64,000 nt of DNA from Roseivirga pacifica (GCF_900111145.1 NZ_FOIR01000002.1:620001-684000); one strand, 5' to 3'; shown: positions 8,885-18,523, numbered from the stretch's first letter. Numbers and translations are program-made. Notes: a model not told the origin generated them from the sequence alone.

Positions 8885-9595
8885 TTGAAACATATTATAT
8901 CATCTGATGCGCAAGGAACTGCGCAAGCTTTTGCAGAATTTTTAATCGATCAAATCAATCAGTCTAATACACTTAATATAGCCCTTTCGGGCGGCTCTAC
9001 CCCCAAAATTCTTTTTGAATTATTGGCTGATGAGTACGAAGAAGAAGTGGACTGGAACAAGGTAAATCTTTACTGGGGCGATGAAAGGTGCGTACCACCA
9101 ACCGATGGCGACAGCAATTACAAAATGACCAACGATTTGTTGATCACTCAGGTAAGTATTCCTGACTCTAATGTGCACCGCGTGCTGGGCGAAAATGAGC
9201 CTGAAGGCGAGGCTGCTCGTTATGGCAAGGATATAAGCGATAACCTACCGGCCGCCAATGGACTGCCTCAGTTCGACATCATCATTTTAGGTATGGGTGG
9301 CGATGGTCACACAGCATCTATCTTCCCTCACGAGTTAGAACTGATGAACGATGAGCGCGTATGCGCAATTGGTGTAAATCCAGATTCAGGACAGAAGAGA
9401 GTAACCCTAACCGGTCCGGTAATTAACAATGCTAAGCACGTGTGCTTTTTAGTTACTGGCGAAGGCAAAGCCGAAAAAATTGATGAGATCTTTAACAAAA
9501 AAGAAGGCTCAGAAAAATACCCAGCAGCGCATATTGCGCCAACAGATGGTACCCTCACTTGGTACATGGACCAAGCTGCAGCTGTAAAACTTTAA
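8885..9595 (+). CDS. pgl: 6-phosphogluconolactonase, TTG start
   Basis: 236 aa. It hydrolyses 6-phosphoglucono-lactone to 6-phosphogluconate, linking zwf to gnd. The NagB/Pgl fold signatures are present: ALSGGSTPKILFELLADE near residues 34-51, YWGDERCVPP near 70, and GMGGDGHTASIFP near 138, which carries the catalytic His. The only start that gives a full N-terminus (MKHIISSDAQG) is TTG at 8885, 11 bases after the zwf stop; no ATG occurs in frame until residue 82. Translation probably depends on coupling to zwf. It ends just before a bidirectional terminator. Confidence 0.95.
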   Translation: MKHIISSDAQGTAQAFAEFLIDQINQSNTLNIALSGGSTPKILFELLADEYEEEVDWNKVNLYWGDERCVPPTDGDSNYKMTNDLLITQVSIPDSNVHRVLGENEPEGEAARYGKDISDNLPAANGLPQFDIIILGMGGDGHTASIFPHELELMNDERVCAIGVNPDSGQKRVTLTGPVINNAKHVCFLVTGEGKAEKIDEIFNKKEGSEKYPAAHIAPTDGTLTWYMDQAAAVKL

Positions 9596-9600
9596 AATCA

Positions 9601-9627
9601 AAAAAGCCCTCAAATGAGGGCTTTTTT
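9601..9627. terminator. Bidirectional rho-independent terminator
   Basis: AAAAAGCCCTCA and TGAGGGCTTTTT form a perfect 12 bp stem around a 2-base loop between two convergent genes. Its A and T tracts let it end both zwf-pgl and the 9629 gene. Confidence 0.85.
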
Positions 9628-9628
9628 G

Positions 9629-12600
9629 TTACTTCTTCATTCCCGGTAAGCCTTGTGGCTTAGCCGTATGCCAGTAGAAGGTTTCGGCTTTTTGTTTTCG
9701 CGGATATACTTCGTCCAAAGTATTCGCATTGTACAAACGACCATTCTTCATTACCTGATGGATTTTATTGGTATTTCGAATATTGTCCAACGGATTTTCA
9801 TTCAGGATTACCAAGTCGGCCAATTTACCAGCTTCAATTGAGCCAAGGTCGCCCTCTAAGCCGAGAGCCGTTGCGCCATGAATAGTAGCTACTTTCAAAG
9901 CATCAAGCGCTGACATACCGCCCGAAGCAATTGACCAAAGTTCCCAATGATAGCCCAGCCCCTGCAACTGACCGTGGCTTCCAACTCCTGCAATTCCACC
10001 TTGATCTAACACAGCTTTCACACCTTCCGCATGCTTTTGGAAAACATGCTCTTCGTCCATAAACCATCCTGGTCTTCTCCTAGACTTGGCTGCCAATTCA
10101 GCATATGGCGTAAAGTGCGCCAGCTTTTGATCGTGATATGGATTCTCTCTTGAGTAGTAGTAATTCTCTGCCCAAGGGCCACCGTACGAAACTAAAAGTG
10201 TTGGCGTATAAGCCATTTTCGATTCTGCCACCGCATAAGTTACATCTTTATAAAGTGGTGCAATTGGCAGTGAATGTTCGTGCCCAGGATAACCATCAAT
10301 CAACTGCGTCATATTGAGCTTAAAGTCCAAACCTCCTTCGGTAGTTGGCATTAGCTGCTGCTCTTTAGACGCCTCAATAATCCATTGGCGATGTTGTCTG
10401 TTTCCTACCAAGTACATTTTAATCGTTTTGGTATTATAGTACTCACTGTATTGCTTCAGCACCTTTTTGGTATGCTCCAAACTCTTTAGATTATACATCC
10501 AATAACCTACACCAGGACCGGTGGAATACACGCGGGGACCATAAAGCTCTCCTGTTTCCACCAAATCAGAATAAGTAAGCACATCGGTAGTAGCAGTTTG
10601 CGGATCGCGGGTTGCAGTAACACCATAGGCCAGATTTGCAGCATAGATCCACACCTGGTTTTTGTGCAAGCCCCAAGTTGGCCACATGTGCGCATGCGTA
10701 TCGATAAAACCAGGAACAATGGTTTTCCCACTCATATTAATGACTTCTGCCTTGCGTGGGACTTCTAATGAACCGCTCGGACCAACGGCTTTAATTCGTG
10801 CGTTTTCAATAAGTACGTCACCATTTTCGATCACTTCATCACCATTCATGGTAATAATACGAGCACCTTTTAAGAGCGCAACTCCCTCAGGAATATCCTT
10901 CTTGGCCATTACTTCAACACGGAATTCAACAGGCTGATATCCTTCATCTTTCTTTTCCTCTTTTTTCTCTTCCTTCTCTCCAGCCTTATCTTCCTCCTCA
11001 TCCTTATCTTCTTCTGTTTTTTCTTCCTCTGCCTTTTTCTTGGCCTCCTCGGCTTCCTTTTTGGCTACTTTTACACTATCTGCATAAGCTTCTGCTTCAT
11101 CTAAGTCGTAGATAAAATGTGCGTTTCCAATAGACCAATGTACCTTTTTGGCATCGGCAGACCAAGCAGGAAACTCCCCACCTATCTCTGTTAACTTCCA
11201 CGAAGGGAACTGCGAACTTTGAGGGTTAGAAACTGAAATAGTTGGCGTTTGCCCCAACTTAGGTACGGTAACCACATAAATATCATTGTTTACCTGAGCA
11301 AGCGCCTTATCGCCTTCCGGAGCCATAAAAATCACTCCTGCTCTCGATGGCGGATTGTTTTCTCTCCAACCATCACCCTCTTGCAGAGAAGTTCCTCCAT
11401 GTCCGGCACCTTCGCTCCAAGGATTGTAAACTTCATAATTATGATGATCTTCTGGAGTTGAACCGAAAGTGGTAATTCCGGTAATATTCACAATAGTTTT
11501 CTCGTCTGTGCCATCCCAACGTACAGAAGACAAGCCTTGATAACCACTCAGGTAGATCCTGTCATCACCTTTCACAAAGTGAGGCGCACCTTTACCACGG
11601 GTTTTCATAATAAAGTTAATGTCTCCGCCATCGGCAGCTATCCATGCCAAATCCTCAGAAGCACGAGGTGCACCAGGGCCTTCAGCATCCATTAAGTTTT
11701 GTGCCGAACCCTTAGTAAACACAATGCGCGAACCATCTGTATTGAAAACAGGCGTTTGGTAAATAGCAGACTCCTTAGTCAGTTTTACTGGTCTAGGACG
11801 ACCCTCTACATTTACTTTATAGATACTTCCGCCTTCAGTATCGGACCAAGTGGCAAATGCGATAGACTTCCCATCTGGAGACCATGTAGGCATAGCCTCA
11901 GTAAAGTCGAACTCCGTTAATCGCTTTGGCTCACCATCAGGTATGCTCATTACGTAGAGCTTATTCAAAGAAGTGAATGCCAGTTTAGAACCATCAGGAG
12001 AAGGCACACCATCTCTGATTTGCGTCACTACCATGTCTTCCTCGTCTGAAATCGGATACTCAAACTTCAATCTTGGCCCCATTTCCAATTCAACGTCCAC
12101 ATCTAGCGGAATTTCGGTAGCACCGCCACCATCAATCGCTACTTTGTAAAGTTTTCCGTCCCACGAAGCGATAATGTGTTTGCTATCAGGAGTAAACGAC
12201 ATGGCCGGCAATACACCTAACGGAGCAATCGACTCTTGCTCATCGCGCTGAACGGGATAAGCCAACCAGTCTTCATCGCCAGTGGCCAAATTGCGCTTTA
12301 CCAGTCCGGTATTGTCCTCGTACCTGCTGCCGTATACCAACCATTTTCCATCGGGTGATAAAGTTGGAGAAAATGCAGATCCGTAACGAGAAGTGATCGT
12401 TGCATTCTGCCCATTTTCACGATCGTAAACGCCTATTTGATACTGCGGAAGTTGCGCATTGTAATTCCATGCACCTCTTCTCTGTGCATAGTATATGTAG
12501 CGACCATCGGCACTAAAAGCAGGCTCGATAGTTTTTAGGTTGCTTGGCTCTCTAATTAACTGAAAACCTCCGCCTCCATTTTTGTGGTACATAAAGAGTT

Positions 12601-13132
12601 TCAGGTTTCTTCTACCCTTGGTTACTACCACATATTCACCATCAGGCGACCATTCTGCGGATTGTACCCACTCGTTGTTCCCTTTAGTAATTTGGGTAGT
12701 TTCTTCCGTTTCAAGCTCCATAATCCAAGCATTGTCGCTTCCACTTCTGTCCGAAGTGAAGACTATGCTTTTACCGTCAGGGCTATAGCGCGGATGCGTG
12801 TCGTAAGCCATACCATCGGTAATGCGGGTAGCCTTGCCACCGCCAATCGGCATGGTGTACAAATCGCCCAGCATATCGAAAATAATGGTTTGGCCATCGG
12901 GGCTCACATCTACCGATACCCAAGTGCCTTCTTTCGTGTTGAAAGAAAGGGTTCGCTCTGCCTTCAGCGGAAGGTCTTTATAGGTTGTTTGACCTTTTTC
13001 GGTGGTGTCTTTCTTATCGTCTTGCCAAAGTGATTTGGCTTGAATAGGCGCTGCTATAAAACAAAGTATAAGCAGTGTATTCAAAAAACGCTTTCGTTGA
13101 AACACAGCCACCAATTGACTTTGGTTAATCAT
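9629..13132 (-). CDS. Exported TolB-like beta-propeller / amidohydrolase fusion
   Basis: 1167 aa with a signal peptide (LLILCFIAAPIQAKS). The first 680 residues or so are repeated PD40/WD40-like blades with recurrent SPDGKSIVF-type motifs, as in TolB and prolyl-oligopeptidase propellers. A highly charged Lys/Glu linker (about 690-735) follows. The C-terminal third is an amidohydrolase domain: a small beta sandwich (GARIITMNGDEVIENGDVLI), then the metal-binding GFIDTHAHMWP (HxH, near 806-815), and the closing strand ALGLEGDLGSIEAGKLADLV. The family acts on C-N or related bonds (imidazolonepropionase/dipeptidase-like); the substrate is unknown. The gene is convergent with zwf-pgl and ends at a shared terminator. 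Confidence 0.9.
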   Translation of the reverse strand: MINQSQLVAVFQRKRFLNTLLILCFIAAPIQAKSLWQDDKKDTTEKGQTTYKDLPLKAERTLSFNTKEGTWVSVDVSPDGQTIIFDMLGDLYTMPIGGGKATRITDGMAYDTHPRYSPDGKSIVFTSDRSGSDNAWIMELETEETTQITKGNNEWVQSAEWSPDGEYVVVTKGRRNLKLFMYHKNGGGGFQLIREPSNLKTIEPAFSADGRYIYYAQRRGAWNYNAQLPQYQIGVYDRENGQNATITSRYGSAFSPTLSPDGKWLVYGSRYEDNTGLVKRNLATGDEDWLAYPVQRDEQESIAPLGVLPAMSFTPDSKHIIASWDGKLYKVAIDGGGATEIPLDVDVELEMGPRLKFEYPISDEEDMVVTQIRDGVPSPDGSKLAFTSLNKLYVMSIPDGEPKRLTEFDFTEAMPTWSPDGKSIAFATWSDTEGGSIYKVNVEGRPRPVKLTKESAIYQTPVFNTDGSRIVFTKGSAQNLMDAEGPGAPRASEDLAWIAADGGDINFIMKTRGKGAPHFVKGDDRIYLSGYQGLSSVRWDGTDEKTIVNITGITTFGSTPEDHHNYEVYNPWSEGAGHGGTSLQEGDGWRENNPPSRAGVIFMAPEGDKALAQVNNDIYVVTVPKLGQTPTISVSNPQSSQFPSWKLTEIGGEFPAWSADAKKVHWSIGNAHFIYDLDEAEAYADSVKVAKKEAEEAKKKAEEEKTEEDKDEEEDKAGEKEEKKEEKKDEGYQPVEFRVEVMAKKDIPEGVALLKGARIITMNGDEVIENGDVLIENARIKAVGPSGSLEVPRKAEVINMSGKTIVPGFIDTHAHMWPTWGLHKNQVWIYAANLAYGVTATRDPQTATTDVLTYSDLVETGELYGPRVYSTGPGVGYWMYNLKSLEHTKKVLKQYSEYYNTKTIKMYLVGNRQHRQWIIEASKEQQLMPTTEGGLDFKLNMTQLIDGYPGHEHSLPIAPLYKDVTYAVAESKMAYTPTLLVSYGGPWAENYYYSRENPYHDQKLAHFTPYAELAAKSRRRPGWFMDEEHVFQKHAEGVKAVLDQGGIAGVGSHGQLQGLGYHWELWSIASGGMSALDALKVATIHGATALGLEGDLGSIEAGKLADLVILNENPLDNIRNTNKIHQVMKNGRLYNANTLDEVYPRKQKAETFYWHTAKPQGLPGMKK

Positions 13133-13229
13133 AAATCAGTGGTTTAATTTGGTTCTATTAGTCTTGTAATTTAGCAAAATAGCTACTGTTGAACCCTAAT
13201 TAATGGTTATCATTGCGAAAAACATTTGA

Positions 13230-14261
13230 ATGGCGAAAAAGAGGGCTTCTTCTAGCAGAAAAACAAGTGGCAGACGTGCACCTGCCAAAAAGAAATCAGG
13301 TTTCAGTTTAGGTAAATTCACACTAGGGCTTATTATTTTAATGGGCTTAGGATATGGCGCACTGGCCATTTGGGAAGGTAAACTCGTACCCGACTCACTG
13401 TCTGATTTTGAGTTACCTGAAATTCTAGACGAACCCTTAAACACTGAACCAGCACAATCTCCCCAACCCAACACCAAACCTGAGCCAGAAGTTGAAACAC
13501 CAAAACCAACGACTTCAGGAACAAGTGCTGCACCATCGCAAAGCCAACTAGAAGCTTTTGATCTTTATTTTACTGCAGCATTTGATTTTATGTGGCCGAA
13601 GTATTCAACCAATGAGACAATTATTGAGCGGCCATACTACACCATACGCTACAGCGAACCGCACGAACAAGCCATTTGGGTGGCCTATAAACTTTCGGCC
13701 GATAGCTTGAAACAGAAAACCTATGAACGTAAAGACGACTTCCGGGAAGACCCAAGGGTAAGAACCAAATCGGCTAGCTTGGCCGATTACAAAGGTTCAG
13801 GGTACGATCGCGGTCACCTAGCCCCTGCTGCCGACTTTTCGTACGATGAGTTTGCGCTTTCTCAAAGCTTTTACATGAGTAATATGAGTCCACAAAACCC
13901 AAGCTTTAACCGTGGCATCTGGAAAAAGTTAGAAGAACAAGTGCGCGACTGGGCCATGGAAAACGACAACATTTATGTAGTTACTGGTCCTGTTTTAAGC
14001 GATGGCCTAACTACGATAGGCAAAAACGAAGTGGCTATCCCTAAATACTATTATAAAATCGTATTGGACGTCCAAAAACCGGAGATCAAAGCGATTGCCT
14101 TTTTAATGAAGAACGAAGGCAGCAAAGCAGAGCTCAGCAGCTTTGTGGTTACCATTGACAGTGTGGAGCAACTTACCGGTCTCGACTTCTTCCCAAGCAT
14201 GCCAGACGACATGGAGCGTATGCTGGAAAGCAGCAAGTCTACTACCGGATGGAAATGGTAA
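13230..14261 (+). CDS. Membrane-anchored DNA/RNA non-specific endonuclease
   Basis: 343 aa. It has a Lys/Arg-rich cytoplasmic N-terminus (MAKKRASSSRKTSGRRAPAK), one TM helix (residues about 30-47, FTLGLIILMGLGYGALAIW), a Pro/Thr-rich linker (about 70-105) and then the beta-beta-alpha-metal nuclease domain. The active-site motif is DRGHLAPAADF (DRGH signature, near residue 192), followed by SNMSPQNPSFNRGIWKKLE, which holds the metal-binding Asn. The topology puts the nuclease outside the cytoplasmic membrane, probably for degrading extracellular or incoming nucleic acid. It is a single-gene unit ending at a strong terminator. Confidence 0.93.
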   Translation: MAKKRASSSRKTSGRRAPAKKKSGFSLGKFTLGLIILMGLGYGALAIWEGKLVPDSLSDFELPEILDEPLNTEPAQSPQPNTKPEPEVETPKPTTSGTSAAPSQSQLEAFDLYFTAAFDFMWPKYSTNETIIERPYYTIRYSEPHEQAIWVAYKLSADSLKQKTYERKDDFREDPRVRTKSASLADYKGSGYDRGHLAPAADFSYDEFALSQSFYMSNMSPQNPSFNRGIWKKLEEQVRDWAMENDNIYVVTGPVLSDGLTTIGKNEVAIPKYYYKIVLDVQKPEIKAIAFLMKNEGSKAELSSFVVTIDSVEQLTGLDFFPSMPDDMERMLESSKSTTGWKW

Positions 14262-14336
14262 CCAGCTCGGTTACCATTAATGGACTACAAAGTAGTTTGA
14301 AGAACCTTTCGAGTTAACATCGTTACTTTTTATAAA

Positions 14337-14372
14337 AGAAGGCCAGCTAATTACTTAGCTGGCCTTCTTTGT
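14337..14372. terminator. Bidirectional rho-independent terminator
   Basis: AGAAGGCCAGCTAA and TTAGCTGGCCTTCT form a perfect 14 bp stem with a 4-base loop, followed by TTGTTT on the plus strand and T-rich sequence on the minus strand. It separates the nuclease gene from the convergent TPR gene. Confidence 0.85.
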
Positions 14373-14391
14373 TTCTGAGTTGACTTAAAAG

Positions 14392-14994
14392 TTACTGGCA
14401 GTATTTGCTAAAAGCACTTGCAGCCTCAGCAGAACCAAGTTCTTTTGCACGATTAAAGTCGTTGCAGGCACTTCTCTTCTGTCCCAAATTGATACGCAAT
14501 GCTCCTCTGAACAAGTAAGCTTCCTCATTCTTATTGCTGATATCAATGGCCACATTGTAATTCTTAACAGCATCTTTAAACTCGCCCTGCTTATGCAAAG
14601 AGCGGCCTTTTAGCAAATAAGCTGTTCCTTGTTTGCTATCAACACGAATCACTTTATCGAAGAAGTTAATAGCCTGATCGTACTGCTCATTGTTGTACCA
14701 GTACTTACCCATGCTAAGGTTAGCATTCACATTATCAGCATCAATATTCAACACCGATTCAAAATCTGTTTTGGCTTTTTCAACTTGGCCAAGTTCCTCG
14801 TAAGCCCTACCTCTATTGTAAAGCGATTTAATATCTTTTGGCTTGGTTGAGAGATACTCATTGTAAGCGGCAATGGCTTCTTGGTACTTGCCGTCAATGT
14901 ATAGTTTATCTGCTTCTCTGGTGGTATCGGCACCGCATCCTACTAGTGCCAACACAAGTAAGGCGAAAAACAGTTTAGAAATCTTATTAAGCAT
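14392..14994 (-). CDS. TPR-repeat lipoprotein
   Basis: About 200 aa from the ATG at 14994 (MLNKISKLFFALLVLALVGC). A start at 15024 would put ten odd residues (MRPIPIPIKT) before the signal peptide, so it is less likely. LALVGC is a lipobox, so the protein is probably a lipoprotein anchored in the envelope. The rest is four to five tetratricopeptide repeats with the usual A-x-x-x-Y-x-x-A/L spacing (KYQEAIAAYNEYLSTKPKD, QYDQAINFFDKVIRVDSKQ and similar), ending in a Cys-containing capping helix. TPR lipoproteins scaffold protein complexes; no specific partner is suggested. Confidence 0.88.
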   Translation of the reverse strand: MLNKISKLFFALLVLALVGCGADTTREADKLYIDGKYQEAIAAYNEYLSTKPKDIKSLYNRGRAYEELGQVEKAKTDFESVLNIDADNVNANLSMGKYWYNNEQYDQAINFFDKVIRVDSKQGTAYLLKGRSLHKQGEFKDAVKNYNVAIDISNKNEEAYLFRGALRINLGQKRSACNDFNRAKELGSAEAASAFSKYCQ

Positions 14995-15050
14995 AGTTTT
15001 AATAGGTATAGGAATAGGCCGCAAAGGTATTGTTTAATTTGGTTTAAGGA

Positions 15051-15078
15051 AAAAAAGAAAGAGGCCTCCGCCTCTTTC
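15051..15078 (-). terminator. Rho-independent terminator of the LVIVD gene
   Basis: AAAGAGG and CCTCTTT pair around CCTCCG. On the minus strand the stem runs into TCTTTTTTTCC, so it ends transcription arriving from the gene at 15260, about 180 bases upstream. Confidence 0.6.
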
Positions 15079-15259
15079 CTCAGGGTAACGTGAAAGATGT
15101 TACCCATCAACACACACACGTGTCTTAAATATGGTCAAAAACTCAAAACAACAATTCTTATTATTCAAGCTACAGGCCAAAAACATTAACACCTGTAAAT
15201 CAATAACTTAACTTAATTGACTATTCAAAAACGCTCCCATTTCGGGAATATCTCTCTCA

Positions 15260-16441
15260 CTATTGCTTTTGTAGAATGATCAGGCCTCCGGTGCTACCGT
15301 TCGCAACAAAAACCAAATCTTTTTCAATTGCCACGTAATTACATGAGCCATCGTATTTGTAATTCTGCAGCATGCTAAGATCATTTTCGTCAAGAATAAT
15401 TAGCCCATCGCTTCCATTGGCTAGGTAAACCAGGCCATCTAGTACTTTTACTGAATTCGCTAAACCATTACCTGTAGCCTTATAACTACCAACAATCGTT
15501 TTGTTTACGAGGTCTACTTTCACCAAACCATCGGCACCCATGGCCAAGTAAGCATAGTCACCAACTACCTCAACCCCGTTTTTACCCAATGGCGTTACAT
15601 CGTAAGGAATCGTAAAGGTTTCAAAATCGAAAGAATCATCAAGCTTGTAAATATCTACACTGGAAGAACCATCTCCATTACCGCGTAAAAACACACCTCT
15701 ATCATTGTCATAATCAAAGTGCTTGGCGTTGCTAACAGATCTGGTATGGAACACCTCGTCAACATCATTACCTCTAATTACCGAGATACCGCCTGCGCTA
15801 CCAGATGTAACGAAAATTCTACCATTACTTGATCCTGCAGGTGGCGGAACCCTGGTAATCGAGCTAGCCGAATACGAAGCCAAAGGCGCTTCCCAAGCAG
15901 CACTGTTTCTTGGTAACTTGCCACCGTTTAAAGGAATTTTTAATGCTACAGCTCCATTGGTATTGTCGTAACCAGAAACACTCACGTCTCTAGCCCCAGC
16001 CACCCAAAGGTTTACTGTGCCCTGCCCCATCATTATGTCGTTAAAGTCGGCAGAAGGATCTACAATTGATTTTAAAAGTTGCGGTTGAGCGGAATTGCTT
16101 ACATCGAATGTTAATATTTCACCACCATATTCCTCTCCTCTAATATGGTAAGTAACATACACTCTATCATCTAATTCGGTTACTGCCGTAGCACTTAGGT
16201 TGAAACCATTTACTTGGTTGGGGCTTACTTCAGCTATTTTATTAAACTGAATTACATTCCCGCCACTATTCAAGGAAAAGGCCTCACTGTTTGACGAAGT
16301 AACACGATTGGTTAAAGAAGCAGTAGATTCATCTGCTTCGAATTCCGGCATATAGGCTTCTTCCGGAATGGTTTCACTAAGGTCCTCCTTGCACGAGTAC
16401 AAGAGGCTCATTGCTATCAGTATTAAGAGTAGTTTTTTCAT
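15260..16441 (-). CDS. LVIVD-type beta-propeller lipoprotein
   Basis: 393 aa. The N-terminus MKKLLLILIAMSLLYSCKED is a lipoprotein signal with lipobox LLYSC. The mature part is built from repeated blades in which hydrophobic triplets end in a turn (GDYAYLAMGADGLVKVDL, GLVYLANGSDGLIILDEND, DLVFVANGSTGGLIILQKQ), the pattern of LVIVD-repeat propellers. It has no catalytic motif. It is flanked by the TPR lipoprotein gene and dapD, both on the same strand but separated by terminators, so it is likely a single-gene unit. Surface or periplasmic binding role; ligand unknown. Confidence 0.85.
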   Translation of the reverse strand: MKKLLLILIAMSLLYSCKEDLSETIPEEAYMPEFEADESTASLTNRVTSSNSEAFSLNSGGNVIQFNKIAEVSPNQVNGFNLSATAVTELDDRVYVTYHIRGEEYGGEILTFDVSNSAQPQLLKSIVDPSADFNDIMMGQGTVNLWVAGARDVSVSGYDNTNGAVALKIPLNGGKLPRNSAAWEAPLASYSASSITRVPPPAGSSNGRIFVTSGSAGGISVIRGNDVDEVFHTRSVSNAKHFDYDNDRGVFLRGNGDGSSSVDIYKLDDSFDFETFTIPYDVTPLGKNGVEVVGDYAYLAMGADGLVKVDLVNKTIVGSYKATGNGLANSVKVLDGLVYLANGSDGLIILDENDLSMLQNYKYDGSCNYVAIEKDLVFVANGSTGGLIILQKQ

Positions 16442-16486
16442 TAGTTGAAAGTTTCCAACTCAATTAACCAACAACGTACCAAAAAC

Positions 16487-16512
16487 AAAAAACACCCATT
16501 TCTGGATGTTTT
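16487..16512 (-). terminator. Rho-independent terminator of dapD
   Basis: AAAACACCCA and TGGATGTTTT pair around TTTC with one mismatch. The minus-strand continuation is TTTTTTGTTTTTGG, about 40 bases past the dapD stop. Confidence 0.65.
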
Positions 16513-16552
16513 AGATGTATTTTAATGTATTTCAAATCCCATTATGGGAATT

Positions 16553-17365
16553 TTATACCGCAACATTGTTCTCTCGCAAGGCATCGTTGAGCGAAGTTTT
16601 TAAATCTGTACTCGCTTTTCTTTTACCGATAATTAACGCTGTTGGCACCTGATATTCGCCTGCAGGGAATTTCTTAGTGTAGCTACCAGGAATCACTACT
16701 GAACGCTCTGGCACATAGCCTTTGTACTCAACAGGCTCGCTTCCGGTAACATCAATAATCTTAGTACTAGCCGTAAGGGTCACATTGGCACCAAGCACAG
16801 CTTCTTTACCAATTCTCACGCCTTCAACCACAATACATCTAGAACCGATAAAAGCATTATCCTCAACAATTACAGGCGCAGCTTGCAGCGGCTCAAGCAC
16901 ACCACCAATACCAACACCACCACTTAGGTGAACGTTTTTACCAATCTGTGCACAGCTACCTACGGTTGCCCAAGTGTCCACCATGGTTCCTTCATCTACA
17001 TAAGCACCAATGTTTACGTAAGACGGCATCATAACTACACCCTTGCTAATGTAAGCACCATAGCGCGCCACAGCATGAGGCACAACTCTAATGCCCTTCT
17101 GAGCGTAACCAGTCTTTAACTTCATTTTGTCATGAAATTCGAAAGGTCCAACCTCAATAGACTTCATTTTCTGAATCGGGAAATACAGAATCACCGCCTT
17201 CTTCACCCATTCATTCACTTGCCAACCATCTGCCGTAGGTTCCGCAACTCTCTTATCCCCGCTATCCAAATCTTCAATGATGGTTTTCACGGCCAGCACT
17301 ACTTCCTTGTCTTGGATAAGGCTGCGATCGTCCCACGCTTTTTCGATGATATCTCTTAACTCCAT
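16553..17365 (-). CDS. dapD: 2,3,4,5-tetrahydropyridine-2,6-dicarboxylate N-succinyltransferase
   Basis: 270 aa, the usual length. It transfers succinyl from succinyl-CoA to tetrahydrodipicolinate in the lysine/diaminopimelate pathway and so also feeds peptidoglycan synthesis. A helical N-terminal domain (residues 1-100) is followed by a left-handed parallel beta helix built from hexapeptide repeats (AYVDEGTMVDTWATVGSCAQIGKNVHLSGGVGIGG, of which the TMVDTWATVGSCA segment is the family signature) and a C-terminal strand region (KIIDVTG...PGSYTKKFPAG). It is divergent from the glycosyltransferase gene. The call is secure. Confidence 0.96.
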   Translation of the reverse strand: MELRDIIEKAWDDRSLIQDKEVVLAVKTIIEDLDSGDKRVAEPTADGWQVNEWVKKAVILYFPIQKMKSIEVGPFEFHDKMKLKTGYAQKGIRVVPHAVARYGAYISKGVVMMPSYVNIGAYVDEGTMVDTWATVGSCAQIGKNVHLSGGVGIGGVLEPLQAAPVIVEDNAFIGSRCIVVEGVRIGKEAVLGANVTLTASTKIIDVTGSEPVEYKGYVPERSVVIPGSYTKKFPAGEYQVPTALIIGKRKASTDLKTSLNDALRENNVAV

Positions 17366-17404
17366 TTTTTAAAATCAGAAAATTTTTAACTTTAATTCCA
17401 TTGA

Positions 17405-18523
17405 ATGAAAAAGACCAAAGTTGTCATTGCCTCGGTACTCAAGCCTATTGACGATACTCGAATGCTCGAGAAGTTTGGTCTTTCGTTGGCTGAAACAAAT
17501 AAATATGATATTAATATCATAGGCTTTGAATCAAAAAATACCAACGTTCATGACAACATACATTTTACGCCCCTCAAAAGCTTCAGCAGACTCAGCTTTT
17601 CTAGGCTTCTAAAACCGTGGCATATCCTTTCGCTTTATATTAAACAAAAGCCTCAAGTAATAATAGCTAGCACCCATGAATTACTGATAGTTACATTTTT
17701 GTACAAAATTTTATTTGGCGCCAAATTCTTGTACGATGTACAAGAAAATTACTCAAAAAGCATTCGCAGCACCAATATCTATCCCCGCCCTATCCGAGCC
17801 ATTTTAGCCACATGGATAAGGCTCAAAGAATGGTGTCTTCGCCCAGCCGTAGACCACTACCTTTTGGCCGAAAGCATTTACGTAAGCCAACTCGCCTTCA
17901 CCAAAAATAAATACACAGTACTCGAAAATAAGTATGCCCCACAGGCAGACGAAAAGCCAGCCTATAGAATACCTGAGCCAGATAAGATTAATTTGGTTTA
18001 TACCGGCACCATTGCTGACTCTAATGGAGTTTTTGAAGCAATAAGCATTGCTAAGCAGCTCTACCAGCTAGACAGTAGCGTGCGTTTGCGCATAGTAGGC
18101 TATTGTGCGCTTAAACGTGACCTATTAAGGCTTAAGGAAGAGATTGCCGACTGCGATTTTATTGAACTGAATGGAGGCGACCACCTTGTTCCGCACAACG
18201 AGATAATAGAAGCTATTCAGAAAGCTGATTATGGCTTTGTTTTGAAAAAGCCTAACAATGGAATGAATGACGATAAGGTGCTTACGCGCCTGTTTGAATA
18301 CACGGCCAATAAGCTCCCGATTATTCTTTTGAACAACCCTACCTGGGTCGAATTCTGTGAGCAGTTTAATGCCGCCATTGTAGTTGACCCCAATCACATA
18401 AACGCAACTGAATTGCTTAGCCAAATGCAACCTCAAAACTTCTACACCATAGGCGACACCAACACCAGTCTATGGGATTCCGAAAAGCCTAAACTGGTCA
18501 GCCTTATAGATCAACTTACCTAA
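17405..18523 (+). CDS. Glycosyltransferase, GT-B fold (family 4-like)
   Basis: 372 aa without signal peptide. The N-terminal half has the Rossmann layout of GT-B enzymes (VVIASVLKPIDDTRMLEKFG, then PQVIIASTHELLIVTFLYK and LYDVQENY). The C-terminal half contains the donor-binding core typical of GT4 (NLVYTGTIADSNGVFEAISI near residue 198, LRIVGYC, and KADYGFVLKK near 278, then DKVLTRLFEYTANKLPIILL). It probably adds a sugar to a lipid- or surface-linked glycan. It is not in a polysaccharide cluster here, so the acceptor cannot be guessed. A TAACTTTA sequence just upstream is a possible weak -7 box. Confidence 0.85.
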   Translation: MKKTKVVIASVLKPIDDTRMLEKFGLSLAETNKYDINIIGFESKNTNVHDNIHFTPLKSFSRLSFSRLLKPWHILSLYIKQKPQVIIASTHELLIVTFLYKILFGAKFLYDVQENYSKSIRSTNIYPRPIRAILATWIRLKEWCLRPAVDHYLLAESIYVSQLAFTKNKYTVLENKYAPQADEKPAYRIPEPDKINLVYTGTIADSNGVFEAISIAKQLYQLDSSVRLRIVGYCALKRDLLRLKEEIADCDFIELNGGDHLVPHNEIIEAIQKADYGFVLKKPNNGMNDDKVLTRLFEYTANKLPIILLNNPTWVEFCEQFNAAIVVDPNHINATELLSQMQPQNFYTIGDTNTSLWDSEKPKLVSLIDQLT

